From: Baylisascaris procyonis
Taxonomy: Eukaryota > Nematoda > Chromadorea > Rhabditida > Ascarididae
DNA length: 64,000 nt
Direction: 5' to 3'
Assembly (NCBI GenBank): GCA_037389465.1
Contig: JAZARR010000179.1
Coordinates: 1-64,000 of the forward strand
Below the pieces are notes generated by a model. That model was not told where the DNA came from, made no database searches, and was given only the letters and a program-made list of their open reading frames with translations. The position numbers and the translations under genes are program-made. This document shows positions 1-10,698 of the stretch, piece by piece. How positions within the stretch are numbered: the first letter of the stretch is position 1; every line of letters begins with the position of its first letter.

Positions 1-3000
1 CCTAAGCCTAAGCCTAAGCCTAAGCCTAAGCCTAAGCCTAAGCCTAAGCCTAAGCCTAAGCCTAAGCCTAAGCCTAAGCCTAAGCCTAAGCCTAAGCCTA
101 GCCTAAGCCTAAGCCTAAGCCTAAGCCTAAGCCTAAGCCTAAGCCTAAGCCTAAGCTAGGCCTAAGCCTAAGCCTAGCCTAAGCCTAAGCCTAAGCCTGA
201 GCCTAAGCCTGAAGCCTAAGCCTAAGCCTAAGCCTAAGCCTAAGCCTAAGCCTGAGCCTGGCCTAGGCCTGAGCCTAAGCCTGAGCCTAAGCCTAAGCCT
301 AAGCCTAAGCCTAAGCCTAAGCCTAAGCCTAAGCCTAGTAGCCTAAGCCTAAGCCTAAGCTGAAGCCTAAGCCTAAGCCTAAGCCTAGGCTAAGCCTAAG
401 CCTAAGCCTAAGCCTAAGCCTGGCCTAAGCCTAAGCCTAAGCCTAAGCCTAAGCCTAAGCCTAAGCCTAAGCCTAAGCCTAAGCCTAAGCCTAAGCCTAA
501 GCCTAAGCCTAAGCCTAAGCCTAAGCCTAAGCCTAAGCCTGGCCTAAGCCTAAGCCTAAGCCTAAGCCTAAGCCTAAGCCTAAGCCTAAGCCTAGCCTAG
601 CCTAAAGCCTAAGCCTAAGCCTGGCCTGGCCTGGCTGGCTGGCCTGGCCTGGCTAAGCCTAAGCCTAAGCCTAAGCCTAAGCCTAAGCCTAAGCCTAAGC
701 CTAAGCCTAAGCCTAAGCCTAAGCCTAAGCCTAAGCCTAAGCCTAAGCCTAAGCCTAAGCCTAAGCCTAAGCCTAAGCCTAAGCCTAAGCCTAAGCCTAA
801 GCCTAAGCCTAAGCCTAAGCCTAAGCCTAAGCCTAAGCCTAAGCCTAAGCCTAAGCCTAAGCCTAAGCCTAAGCCTAAGCCTAAGCCTAAGCCTAAGCCT
901 AAGCCTAAGCCTAAGCCTAAGCCTAAGCCTAAGCCTAAGCCTAAGCCTAAGCCTAAGCCTAAGCCTAAGCCTAAGCCTAAGCCTAAGCCTAAGCCTAAGC
1001 CTAAGCCTAAGCCTAAGCCTAAGCCTAAGCCTAAGCCTAAGCCTAAGCCTAAGCCTAAGCCTAAGCCTAAGCCTAAGCCTAAGCCTAAGCCTAAGCCTAA
1101 GCCTAAGCCTAAGCCTAAGCCTAAGCCTAAGCCTAAGCCTAAGCCTAAGCCTAAGCCTAAGCCTAAGCCTAAGCCTAAGCCTAAGCCTAAGCCTAAGCCT
1201 AAGCCTAAGCCTAAGCCTAAGCCTAAGCCTAAGCCTAAGCCTAAGCCTAAGCCTAAGCCTAAGCCTAAGCCTAAGCCTAAGCCTAAGCCTAAGCCTAAGC
1301 CTAAGCCTAAGCCTAAGCCTAAGCCTAAGCCTAAGCCTAAGCCTAAGCCTAAGCCTAAGCCTAAGCCTAAGCCTAAGCCTAAGCCTAAGCCTAAGCCTAA
1401 GCCTAAGCCTAAGCCTAAGCCTAAGCCTAAGCCTAAGCCTAAGCCTAAGCCTAAGCCTAAGCCTAAGCCTAAGCCTAAGCCTAAGCCTAAGCCTAAGCCT
1501 AAGCCTAAGCCTAAGCCTAAGCCTAAGCCTAAGCCTAAGCCTAAGCCTAAGCCTAAGCCTAAGCCTAAGCCTAAGCCTAAGCCTAAGCCTAAGCCTAAGC
1601 CTAAGCCTAAGCCTAAGCCTAAGCCTAAGCCTAAGCCTAAGCCTAAGCCTAAGCCTAAGCCTAAGCCTAAGCCTAAGCCTAAGCCTAAGCCTAAGCCTAA
1701 GCCTAAGCCTAAGCCTAAGCCTAAGCCTAAGCCTAAGCCTAAGCCTAAGCCTAAGCCTAAGCCTAAGCCTAAGCCTAAGCCTAAGCCTAAGCCTAAGCCT
1801 AAGCCTAAGCCTAAGCCTAAGCCTAAGCCTAAGCCTAAGCCTAAGCCTAAGCCTAAGCCTAAGCCTAAGCCTAAGCCTAAGCCTAAGCCTAAGCCTAAGC
1901 CTAAGCCTAAGCCTAAGCCTAAGCCTAAGCCTAAGCCTAAGCCTAAGCCTAAGCCTAAGCCTAAGCCTAAGCCTAAGCCTAAGCCTAAGCCTAAGCCTAA
2001 GCCTAAGCCTAAGCCTAAGCCTAAGCCTAAGCCTAAGCCTAAGCCTAAGCCTAAGCCTAAGCCTAAGCCTAAGCCTAAGCCTAAGCCTAAGCCTAAGCCT
2101 AAGCCTAAGCCTAAGCCTAAGCCTAAGCCTAAGCCTAAGCCTAAGCCTAAGCCTAAGCCTAAGCCTAAGCCTAAGCCTAAGCCTAAGCCTAAGCCTAAGC
2201 CTAAGCCTAAGCCTAAGCCTAAGCCTAAGCCTAAGCCTAAGCCTAAGCCTAAGCCTAAGCCTAAGCCTAAGCCTAAGCCTAAGCCTAAGCCTAAGCCTAA
2301 GCCTAAGCCTAAGCCTAAGCCTAAGCCTAAGCCTAAGCCTAAGCCTAAGCCTAAGCCTAAGCCTAAGCCTAAGCCTAAGCCTAAGCCTAAGCCTAAGCCT
2401 AAGCCTAAGCCTAAGCCTAAGCCTAAGCCTAAGCCTAAGCCTAAGCCTAAGCCTAAGCCTAAGCCTAAGCCTAAGCCTAAGCCTAAGCCTAAGCCTAAGC
2501 CTAAGCCTAAGCCTAAGCCTAAGCCTAAGCCTAAGCCTAAGCCTAAGCCTAAGCCTAAGCCTAAGCCTAAGCCTAAGCCTAAGCCTAAGCCTAAGCCTAA
2601 GCCTAAGCCTAAGCCTAAGCCTAAGCCTAAGCCTAAGCCTAAGCCTAAGCCTAAGCCTAAGCCTAAGCCTAAGCCTAAGCCTAAGCCTAAGCCTAAGCCT
2701 AAGCCTAAGCCTAAGCCTAAGCCTAAGCCTAAGCCTAAGCCTAAGCCTAAGCCTAAGCCTAAGCCTAAGCCTAAGCCTAAGCCTAAGCCTAAGCCTAAGC
2801 CTAAGCCTAAGCCTAAGCCTAAGCCTAAGCCTAAGCCTAAGCCTAAGCCTAAGCCTAAGCCTAAGCCTAAGCCTAAGCCTAAGCCTAAGCCTAAGCCTAA
2901 GCCTAAGCCTAAGCCTAAGCCTAAGCCTAAGCCTAAGCCTAAGCCTAAGCCTAAGCCTAAGCCTAAGCCTAAGCCTAAGCCTAAGCCTAAGCCTAAGCCT

Positions 3001-5931
3001 AAGCCTAAGCCTAAGCCTAAGCCTAAGCCTAAGCCTAAGCCTAAGCCTAAGCCTAAGCCTAAGCCTAAGCCTAAGCCTAAGCCTAAGCCTAAGCCTAAGC
3101 CTAAGCCTAAGCCTAAGCCTAAGCCTAAGCCTAAGCCTAAGCCTAAGCCTAAGCCTAAGCCTAAGCCTAAGCCTAAGCCTAAGCCTAAGCCTAAGCCTAA
3201 GCCTAAGCCTAAGCCTAAGCCTAAGCCTAAGCCTAAGCCTAAGCCTAAGCCTAAGCCTAAGCCTAAGCCTAAGCCTAAGCCTAAGCCTAAGCCTAAGCCT
3301 AAGCCTAAGCCTAAGCCTAAGCCTAAGCCTAAGCCTAAGCCTAAGCCTAAGCCTAAGCCTAAGCCTAAGCCTAAGCCTAAGCCTAAGCCTAAGCCTAAGC
3401 CTAAGCCTAAGCCTAAGCCTAAGCCTAAGCCTAAGCCTAAGCCTAAGCCTAAGCCTAAGCCTAAGCCTAAGCCTAAGCCTAAGCCTAAGCCTAAGCCTAA
3501 GCCTAAGCCTAAGCCTAAGCCTAAGCCTAAGCCTAAGCCTAAGCCTAAGCCTAAGCCTAAGCCTAAGCCTAAGCCTAAGCCTAAGCCTAAGCCTAAGCCT
3601 AAGCCTAAGCCTAAGCCTAAGCCTAAGCCTAAGCCTAAGCCTAAGCCTAAGCCTAAGCCTAAGCCTAAGCCTAAGCCTAAGCCTAAGCCTAAGCCTAAGC
3701 CTAAGCCTAAGCCTAAGCCTAAGCCTAAGCCTAAGCCTAAGCCTAAGCCTAAGCCTAAGCCTAAGCCTAAGCCTAAGCCTAAGCCTAAGCCTAAGCCTAA
3801 GCCTAAGCCTAAGCCTAAGCCTAAGCCTAAGCCTAAGCCTAAGCCTAAGCCTAAGCCTAAGCCTAAGCCTAAGCCTAAGCCTAAGCCTAAGCCTAAGCCT
3901 AAGCCTAAGCCTAAGCCTAAGCCTAAGCCTAAGCCTAAGCCTAAGCCTAAGCCTAAGCCTAAGCCTAAGCCTAAGCCTAAGCCTAAGCCTAAGCCTAAGC
4001 CTAAGCCTAAGCCTAAGCCTAAGCCTAAGCCTAAGCCTAAGCCTAAGCCTAAGCCTAAGCCTAAGCCTAAGCCTAAGCCTAAGCCTAAGCCTAAGCCTAA
4101 GCCTAAGCCTAAGCCTAAGCCTAAGCCTAAGCCTAAGCCTAAGCCTAAGCCTAAGCCTAAGCCTAAGCCTAAGCCTAAGCCTAAGCCTAAGCCTAAGCCT
4201 AAGCCTAAGCCTAAGCCTAAGCCTAAGCCTAAGCCTAAGCCTAAGCCTAAGCCTAAGCCTAAGCCTAAGCCTAAGCCTAAGCCTAAGCCTAAGCCTAAGC
4301 CTAAGCCTAAGCCTAAGCCTAAGCCTAAGCCTAAGCCTAAGCCTAAGCCTAAGCCTAAGCCTAAGCCTAAGCCTAAGCCTAAGCCTAAGCCTAAGCCTAA
4401 GCCTAAGCCTAAGCCTAAGCCTAAGCCTAAGCCTAAGCCTAAGCCTAAGCCTAAGCCTAAGCCTAAGCCTAAGCCTAAGCCTAAGCCTAAGCCTAAGCCT
4501 AAGCCTAAGCCTAAGCCTAAGCCTAAGCCTAAGCCTAAGCCTAAGCCTAAGCCTAAGCCTAAGCCTAAGCCTAAGCCTAAGCCTAAGCCTAAGCCTAAGC
4601 CTAAGCCTAAGCCTAAGCCTAAGCCTAAGCCTAAGCCTAAGCCTAAGCCTAAGCCTAAGCCTAAGCCTAAGCCTAAGCCTAAGCCTAAGCCTAAGCCTAA
4701 GCCTAAGCCTAAGCCTAAGCCTAAGCCTAAGCCTAAGCCTAAGCCTAAGCCTAAGCCTAAGCCTAAGCCTAAGCCTAAGCCTAAGCCTAAGCCTAAGCCT
4801 AAGCCTAAGCCTAAGCCTAAGCCTAAGCCTAAGCCTAAGCCTAAGCCTAAGCCTAAGCCTAAGCCTAAGCCTAAGCCTAAGCCTAAGCCTAAGCCTAAGC
4901 CTAAGCCTAAGCCTAAGCCTAAGCCTAAGCCTAAGCCTAAGCCTAAGCCTAAGCCTAAGCCTAAGCCTAAGCCTAAGCCTAAGCCTAAGCCTAAGCCTAA
5001 GCCTAAGCCTAAGCCTAAGCCTAAGCCTAAGCCTAAGCCTAAGCCTAAGCCTAAGCCTAAGCCTAAGCCTAAGCCTAAGCCTAAGCCTAAGCCTAAGCCT
5101 AAGCCTAAGCCTAAGCCTAAGCCTAAGCCTAAGCCTAAGCCTAAGCCTAAGCCTAAGCCTAAGCCTAAGCCTAAGCCTAAGCCTAAGCCTAAGCCTAAGC
5201 CTAAGCCTAAGCCTAAGCCTAAGCCTAAGCCTAAGCCTAAGCCTAAGCCTAAGCCTAAGCCTAAGCCTAAGCCTAAGCCTAAGCCTAAGCCTAAGCCTAA
5301 GCCTAAGCCTAAGCCTAAGCCTAAGCCTAAGCCTAAGCCTAAGCCTAAGCCTAAGCCTAAGCCTAAGCCTAAGCCTAAGCCTAAGCCTAAGCCTAAGCCT
5401 AAGCCTAAGCCTAAGCCTAAGCCTAAGCCTAAGCCTAAGCCTAAGCCTAAGCCTAAGCCTAAGCCTAAGCCTAAGCCTAAGCCTAAGCCTAAGCCTAAGC
5501 CTAAGCCTAAGCCTAAGCCTAAGCCTAAGCCTAAGCCTAAGCCTAAGCCTAAGCCTAAGCCTAAGCCTAAGCCTAAGCCTAAGCCTAAGCCTAAGCCTAA
5601 GCCTAAGCCTAAGCCTAAGCCTAAGCCTAAGCCTAAGCCTAAGCCTAAGCCTAAGCCTAAGCCTAAGCCTAAGCCTAAGCCTAAGCCTAAGCCTAAGCCT
5701 AAGCCTAAGCCTAAGCCTAAGCCTAAGCCTAAGCCTAAGCCTAAGCCTAAGCCTAAGCCTAAGCCTAAGCCTAAGCCTAAGCCTAAGCCTAAGCCTAAGC
5801 CTAAGCCTAAGCCTAAGCCTAAGCCTAAGCCTAAGCCTAAGCCTAAGCCTAAGCCTAAGCCTAAGCCTAAGCCTAAGCCTAAGCCTAAGCCTAAGCCTAA
5901 GCCCTAAGCCTAGCCTAAGCCTAAGCCTAAG
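1..5931. repeat. Telomere, (CCTAAG)n = nematode TTAGGC repeat
   Basis: A six-base unit CCTAAG runs from the first base. It is the C-rich strand of TTAGGC, the telomere repeat of nematodes such as Caenorhabditis and Ascaris, and the orientation (C-strand reading 5' to 3' into the chromosome) is that of a left chromosome end. From about 655 to 5902 the array is essentially perfect, roughly 870 units. The first ~650 bases carry many variants (GCCTGG, GCCTGAG, CCTAGCC, one-base gains and losses). A few imperfect units (GCCCTAAG, CCTAGCC) mark the inner edge at 5902-5931. Confidence 0.98.
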
Positions 5932-6084
5932 AAAATGATAAGCTAAGCCTAAGCATTTTAGCCTAGAGCTGTGCTTTTGACTTGTTTATCAATTTCCACC
6001 TTCCATATTTTTATTGCCTAAGCCTCGAGCAGCTTTAAGCCTAAGCCTCGATAGCCTAAGCCTAAGCCTAAGGTATAAGCCTAA
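5932..6084. repeat. Degenerate subtelomeric TTAGGC islands mixed with unique sequence
   Basis: Short runs of CCTAAG (around 5944-5953, 6018-6023, 6037-6048, 6054-6072 and 6076-6083) alternate with about 90 bases of non-telomeric DNA, for example the T-rich stretch around 5965-6015. This is the junction between the true telomere and chromosome-internal sequence. The last telomere-like unit ends only a few bases before the open frame of the phosphatase exon. Confidence 0.85.
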
Positions 6085-7661
6085 TGCAAAAGCCGGGAAG
6101 TACGGCATTATAGATGGATTGACTGGCCGGATCGTGGTGTACCACCGTGTAGATTAACTTCAATGGTTTGTAGGTCCAATCACTCTTATAATTTTTTATA
6201 AAATCTTCGCTGTTAATTAAGCGTCTTTTAAAGTTTGTGAGATACTAAAAAAAATTACTATATTACTATTATAATACGTAAATGGTTTGAATAGTTTAAT
6301 GAATTTAGACACAACAAGCAAAAAGTTTGAATGGCATTGTGAATGAGAGTAATATTTTGAATTATTTTAAATGGTTTCGTGTTTAATGTTCTCGTTTAAT
6401 CAATTAATAAAAGATGTAATTTGGACAAAGAAAAAATTCTTTTCAAATATAATACAACTCTTTAGCAAACAGTGATTCATCCATCACCGCAAAAATAAAC
6501 GATCTCTAAAAATACGATGAAGGCTTCATGTTTCTATGCAAGGTAGATTCACACCTGTTGCCCCTTATTCATATCATTCCTTTAGCACTATATAATAAAC
6601 GCTTAAATACAGGTGCTATTATCGCATGTGCGCGGTTCCAAGAAACCGATCATTGTGCACTGTTCGGCCGGGATTGGTAGGACAGGTGCTATCGTTGCGA
6701 TGGAATTCATCATCGAAAGGCTTCAGACGGCTACCGCATGTGAATCGATGGATCAGATTCTCAAAGAACTTCGCGATCAGCGACCATTTTCCATTCAAAA
6801 TGATCTCGTTCGTTGCATGCATTCTCTAAGCTTTTTAAATAGGACGTTATTCATTGAGTTTTTCAAATCCTCTCCCTTCTTTCAATTTACTCTTTTTTTT
6901 CAACTTTTTCAAAGCTTTTTCAACATTTTACAACTTTTTCAACTTTCAGATATTTCAACTTCATATCCGCTTTCAAAAACGAGTAATTTTTAAGCGATTA
7001 GTCTATCGCGGTAATCATCTTTTTCCAATATTTCCAACATTTTCCAACATAAGTCATTCCCTTTTGTTTTCGACATTGGGAAAAGGAGCATAGGCATCTT
7101 CATTTCCCCTCATTTTTTGGGAAATTCGCCGGTCAGCATTTTCGACTGAAACTTGGGGTTTCTAATTTTTATCCGCTAATGCGTTCATTATTCTAATTTA
7201 CTGACTTTGATGGTCATCAATTTATTGGTCATTTTCGCCAACTTTTCCTGAAACAATTCAAAAATAAAATCCGATATTTTTTCAGAGAACGTATCTAAAG
7301 TTGTGAAAATAAAATTCACCGTTGAATCTGATGTAAGCGGTCTTCTATGGTGAAAAAAAAAACCTCTAAGAGTGTTGAATTTTCAAATAGTTTTTCTCCA
7401 AAACTTTCCCTTAGGAGTCCATGTCTTAATTATGCGTCAATAAGTCAAATCAACGGAGAAAATTGACAAATTTGAAACGAAATTTGTTGACGATGTTGAT
7501 TCGCAGGTGTTTTTTTTTCTTTTTTTCAGCAGTATCTCTACGTACATCGGATTATGCTATTCTATTTTTTCGAAAAGCATAAAATTGGCGCCGATACTGA
7601 AGAAATGATCGCCAAATATAAGCGTTTTATTGAAGAATACAACAACGCAACGAAAACTTAA
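6085..7661 (+). CDS. Protein tyrosine phosphatase, C-terminal half only (5'-truncated at the telomere)
   Basis: Three exons join in frame: ~6085/6093-6165, 6613-6807 and 7530-7661 (stop TAA 7659-7661). The first encodes the WPD loop in the context HYRWIDWPDRGVPPCRLTSM. The second encodes the P-loop signature HCSAGIGRTG (catalytic Cys and Arg, HCX5R) and ends in RPFSIQNDL. The third begins QYLYVHRIMLFYFFEKHK, the Q-loop region and last helix. Donors are ATG|GTTTGT and CTC|GTTCGT, acceptors ACAG and TTTCAG, all phase 0. The ~135 residues are only the second half of a classical PTP domain (~240-280 residues): the pTyr-recognition loop and early strands are absent, because stops and telomeric repeats begin at 6084. 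The key catalytic residues are intact, but without the N-terminal half the product should not fold normally. It is likely a pseudogene or end-deletion remnant of a worm-type PTP. Confidence 0.85.
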
Positions 7662-10600
7662 TAGAAGTGGAATTAATTTCTATTTGAAGACAATAACTAG
7701 CTGAAAGTATGTTGAATGGAGCGTTTCTCATTGATATTCTATGCGATCAGAAGGATAAGCAGCCTTTGATCCTACGACGACATCGCCTGCTACCCCCTCT
7801 ACTTCCCCATCCCTCCACCTCTTGAATTGTATATGTGTTTGCAAAAAAAAAGATCGAGTCTAATTCTGGTTGATGAGTGAAAACCACTTGCACAATGAGT
7901 AATTCGCTATTCAAGGGTACGGTTGCAGCATTCTACTTATTTAATCCGCACAATTTGTCTAACATTGCATAAATGCATTCAAAGTTTCCAATCTTTAAGC
8001 CTACATTACGGTACTATCTATGACAGCAGAAGGTAAGGAAGAGACAGTAAAAAGCAATGATGCTATCATTGCACGAGCGAGTAACTCTCACCTTGGAGAG
8101 CAATAATATACTTCCATATATAAATGGCGAAATCAACAGGTAGATGAACGTGCTAGGCGATATGTGCTTTTATGTGGAGCAGTAGAGGTCTGACGGATGG
8201 TGCAGTCATATAAAACCAGGCTTGAACTAACCTGACCATTTTATTATACCTTGAAAAACTATGCAATTTAGAGCCAAATTTAGATCGAAGAAATGAAGAA
8301 TTAAAGAGCAAGGGAAACGGCTTCTTGAGCATGTGTAGAGTCGGTTTATTTTCGAAGAAAACGTGAGAAAAGGGAAAATGTTTTCGACTGAGATATTGGC
8401 TGAAAATAATGTTTTTAACTGATTGCACGAGGTGTTCGGCAATGTCAGATAATTGAAGGAATCAGTGGCCTGCATAAGCCAAAAAACTTTCCCAGAAGTG
8501 ATCACGCCAGGATATATATTAAAATAATAATGAAGCTATTAGTTTTTGCGTCCCTCAATCAGGACACGATTGGATTAAGGCTAGTGCAATAATCTCGAGC
8601 ATCAACTGGTACGAGCGTTGCAGCGATTTCTTTAATGTTCTCGTTGGTACATGTGGAACCGTTAGTGCGAGCTAATCAACCTCTCGAGGAGGTTGATTCT
8701 ACTTTTACTAACGTCCGTTAGTAAGGATGAGCTGTGATACAATCTTATTTCCACTTAGAAATCCTCACCCGCCATGAATCCCCTATTCGACCGAGACAAA
8801 GCACTTCAAGGTTCCAGCCCTCACTCCTCTTTGGCCGTACAATATTTCCATACCTATAGCCCCGAAACCTTACACTGTAGAAGCACCTTAAATTTCCCCT
8901 TTATTTACCTATCCCCTTCCCCTTATGTAATCCCCTCCCCTCTCCCCCCCTCCCCTTCAAAAAGAACTTGGAAGAATTGCAAGCGATTCTCAACCGTATG
9001 TACCTATGCGAAATTTTTCTGAGCACAGGCAGAGTTTTATTGTATTTTTGAGATTTATTATAAACCTCAAAATAAATCAGAGATTTTATTGTAAATAAAA
9101 ATAGAAATTGAAATACAATCGATACACACGTTTCACAAGTAATAAATAAGTGATATGTGGGATAAGTGCACACAAATCAAATAAAAAAAAAAAAAGTAAT
9201 CGGCTAGCTTGGTGAACGAAAACCAATTAAGACAGAGCGAGGTAAATGTAGACCCCGTTGGGTACATATACCCTTCGAAATAAATATAGCAATAGAAATT
9301 TGATGGAAAGTGAAGAGAAGCGAATTCTAACAAATCTAAAACTAGAATTGCTCAAACGGCTATATTCGAAATACTTTACTGGCATGAAGATCATATTTCA
9401 AGAGTAATGATGAGCAATGGCGATCAAAAAGCCAATACTAAACATAAGCAATAAGTAGCAATGCTGTTTTTCAAAGCAATTCAAACCATTATCTCATATA
9501 TGATTGTTATTTCGATAATAAATTTACTTCAAACAATTATTGAACAATTCTATAAAGTAAAACATTACATTACCCAATAAAATATTTATCTTAGTTTGAA
9601 AGAGACGAACAATGATGCATTATTGCACCACTTTTAAATGTTAAAAAGATGCCATTAAATCTTTTTGCAGTTGGCAGAAAACAATAATAAATAGAAATGA
9701 TAAAAATACAAATGAAAATAAGAGATTAATTATGAAAGATAATCTCTCAAATAGAAAAGAGAACAACATTGCGCAATACGAAAGAGATAATCACCGGTTT
9801 TCTTTTTTTTTTTTTCTAGCACCAAAACTCAATTCAAGAGTATGATAAATCAACTGCAAAGAAACAAATGCAAACGAACATTGAGCTAATACTTACGAAA
9901 ATCCACTTGCTATAAATCTATAGAAAGACTTCCGTTGCTATGCGTCTAGGAAGATTTCGAGGACGGCGAAGATCCGTCGTCGATGCAACTCCATACCAAC
10001 GTTCACTGCTTCTGTCCTCTTTCTGACGATTGTCTGCGCTCCACCTAGAATTTGCCTTCTCTCCTCCTTCCTCCTCCCCTTCAACTTCCCACGGGCACCA
10101 CCCTGCCATTTGCACTGCTCAAAATAACTTAAAAGCAAGATTAATTGCTTAACCACAACTCAAAAAGAACTGCGAATATTATTTATAATGTCTACATTAG
10201 ACCGTTGTTTCCTACAGCAAAAGACCAATCGAAAAGGTTTATCAGAAAGCAATGCAATACCACAGGTCTGATAAAGTACAGCAACTACGAATAATTTAAA
10301 AATCCCAATTCTTCTCTTAAACAAAAATAAAGTCAAGTTGTTAGCAGCCGCTCAAGGAAACTATCCAATTATACAATATCCTTATAAAAATAATGTCCAC
10401 AAACTGAGCCAAATATTTTAGCCTTCGATCTCATTTCTTTTCTCCTTTCATAACCTGAAAAATTTTCAGGGAGAAGGGAACGAAATATAATGATTTCTGC
10501 AATGACGTATCTAAACGGTATCACTCAGAATCGAACCGTATCTATAGACAGCAATATGCCACTCGTTCAGACATAAGTATCACATTTCATTCCAATAATT

Positions 10601-10698
10601 TCAATCACAATCGCCATCACAACTAAAGAAATGCATAAGTTATCTTTGCTCAATACATACAAATAAACCACCATACTTTAAAAAACAAAATAGACTAT
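7662..10698. other. Intergenic/3' region between PTP and iRhom; no gene recognised
   Basis: AT-rich sequence with short open frames that show no family motif, sensible splice sites or consistent composition. It holds two adjacent perfect hairpins (8674-8724, listed separately), a C/T-rich stretch at 8890-8955 and poly-A/T runs (9181-9194, 9805-9819). The part nearest 10698 is probably the 3' UTR of the minus-strand iRhom gene. Confidence 0.6.
8674..8724. repeat. Two adjacent perfect inverted repeats (hairpins)
   Basis: Arms 8674-8683 (AATCAACCTC) and 8689-8698 (GAGGTTGATT) are exact reverse complements around a 5-base loop. Six bases further on, 8705-8713 (TTACTAACG) and 8716-8724 (CGTTAGTAA) are exact reverse complements around a 2-base loop. 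Both lie outside any recognised gene. Confidence 0.8.

Noticed and set aside
1..5931. CRISPR-like or minisatellite array
   Set aside because: The unit is six bases with no spacers and matches the nematode telomere repeat.
9918..10156. Two overlapping minus-strand frames rich in Glu/Gly and Arg
   Set aside because: They lie beyond the iRhom stop, have no acceptor or motif, and derive from a C/T-rich plus-strand tract.
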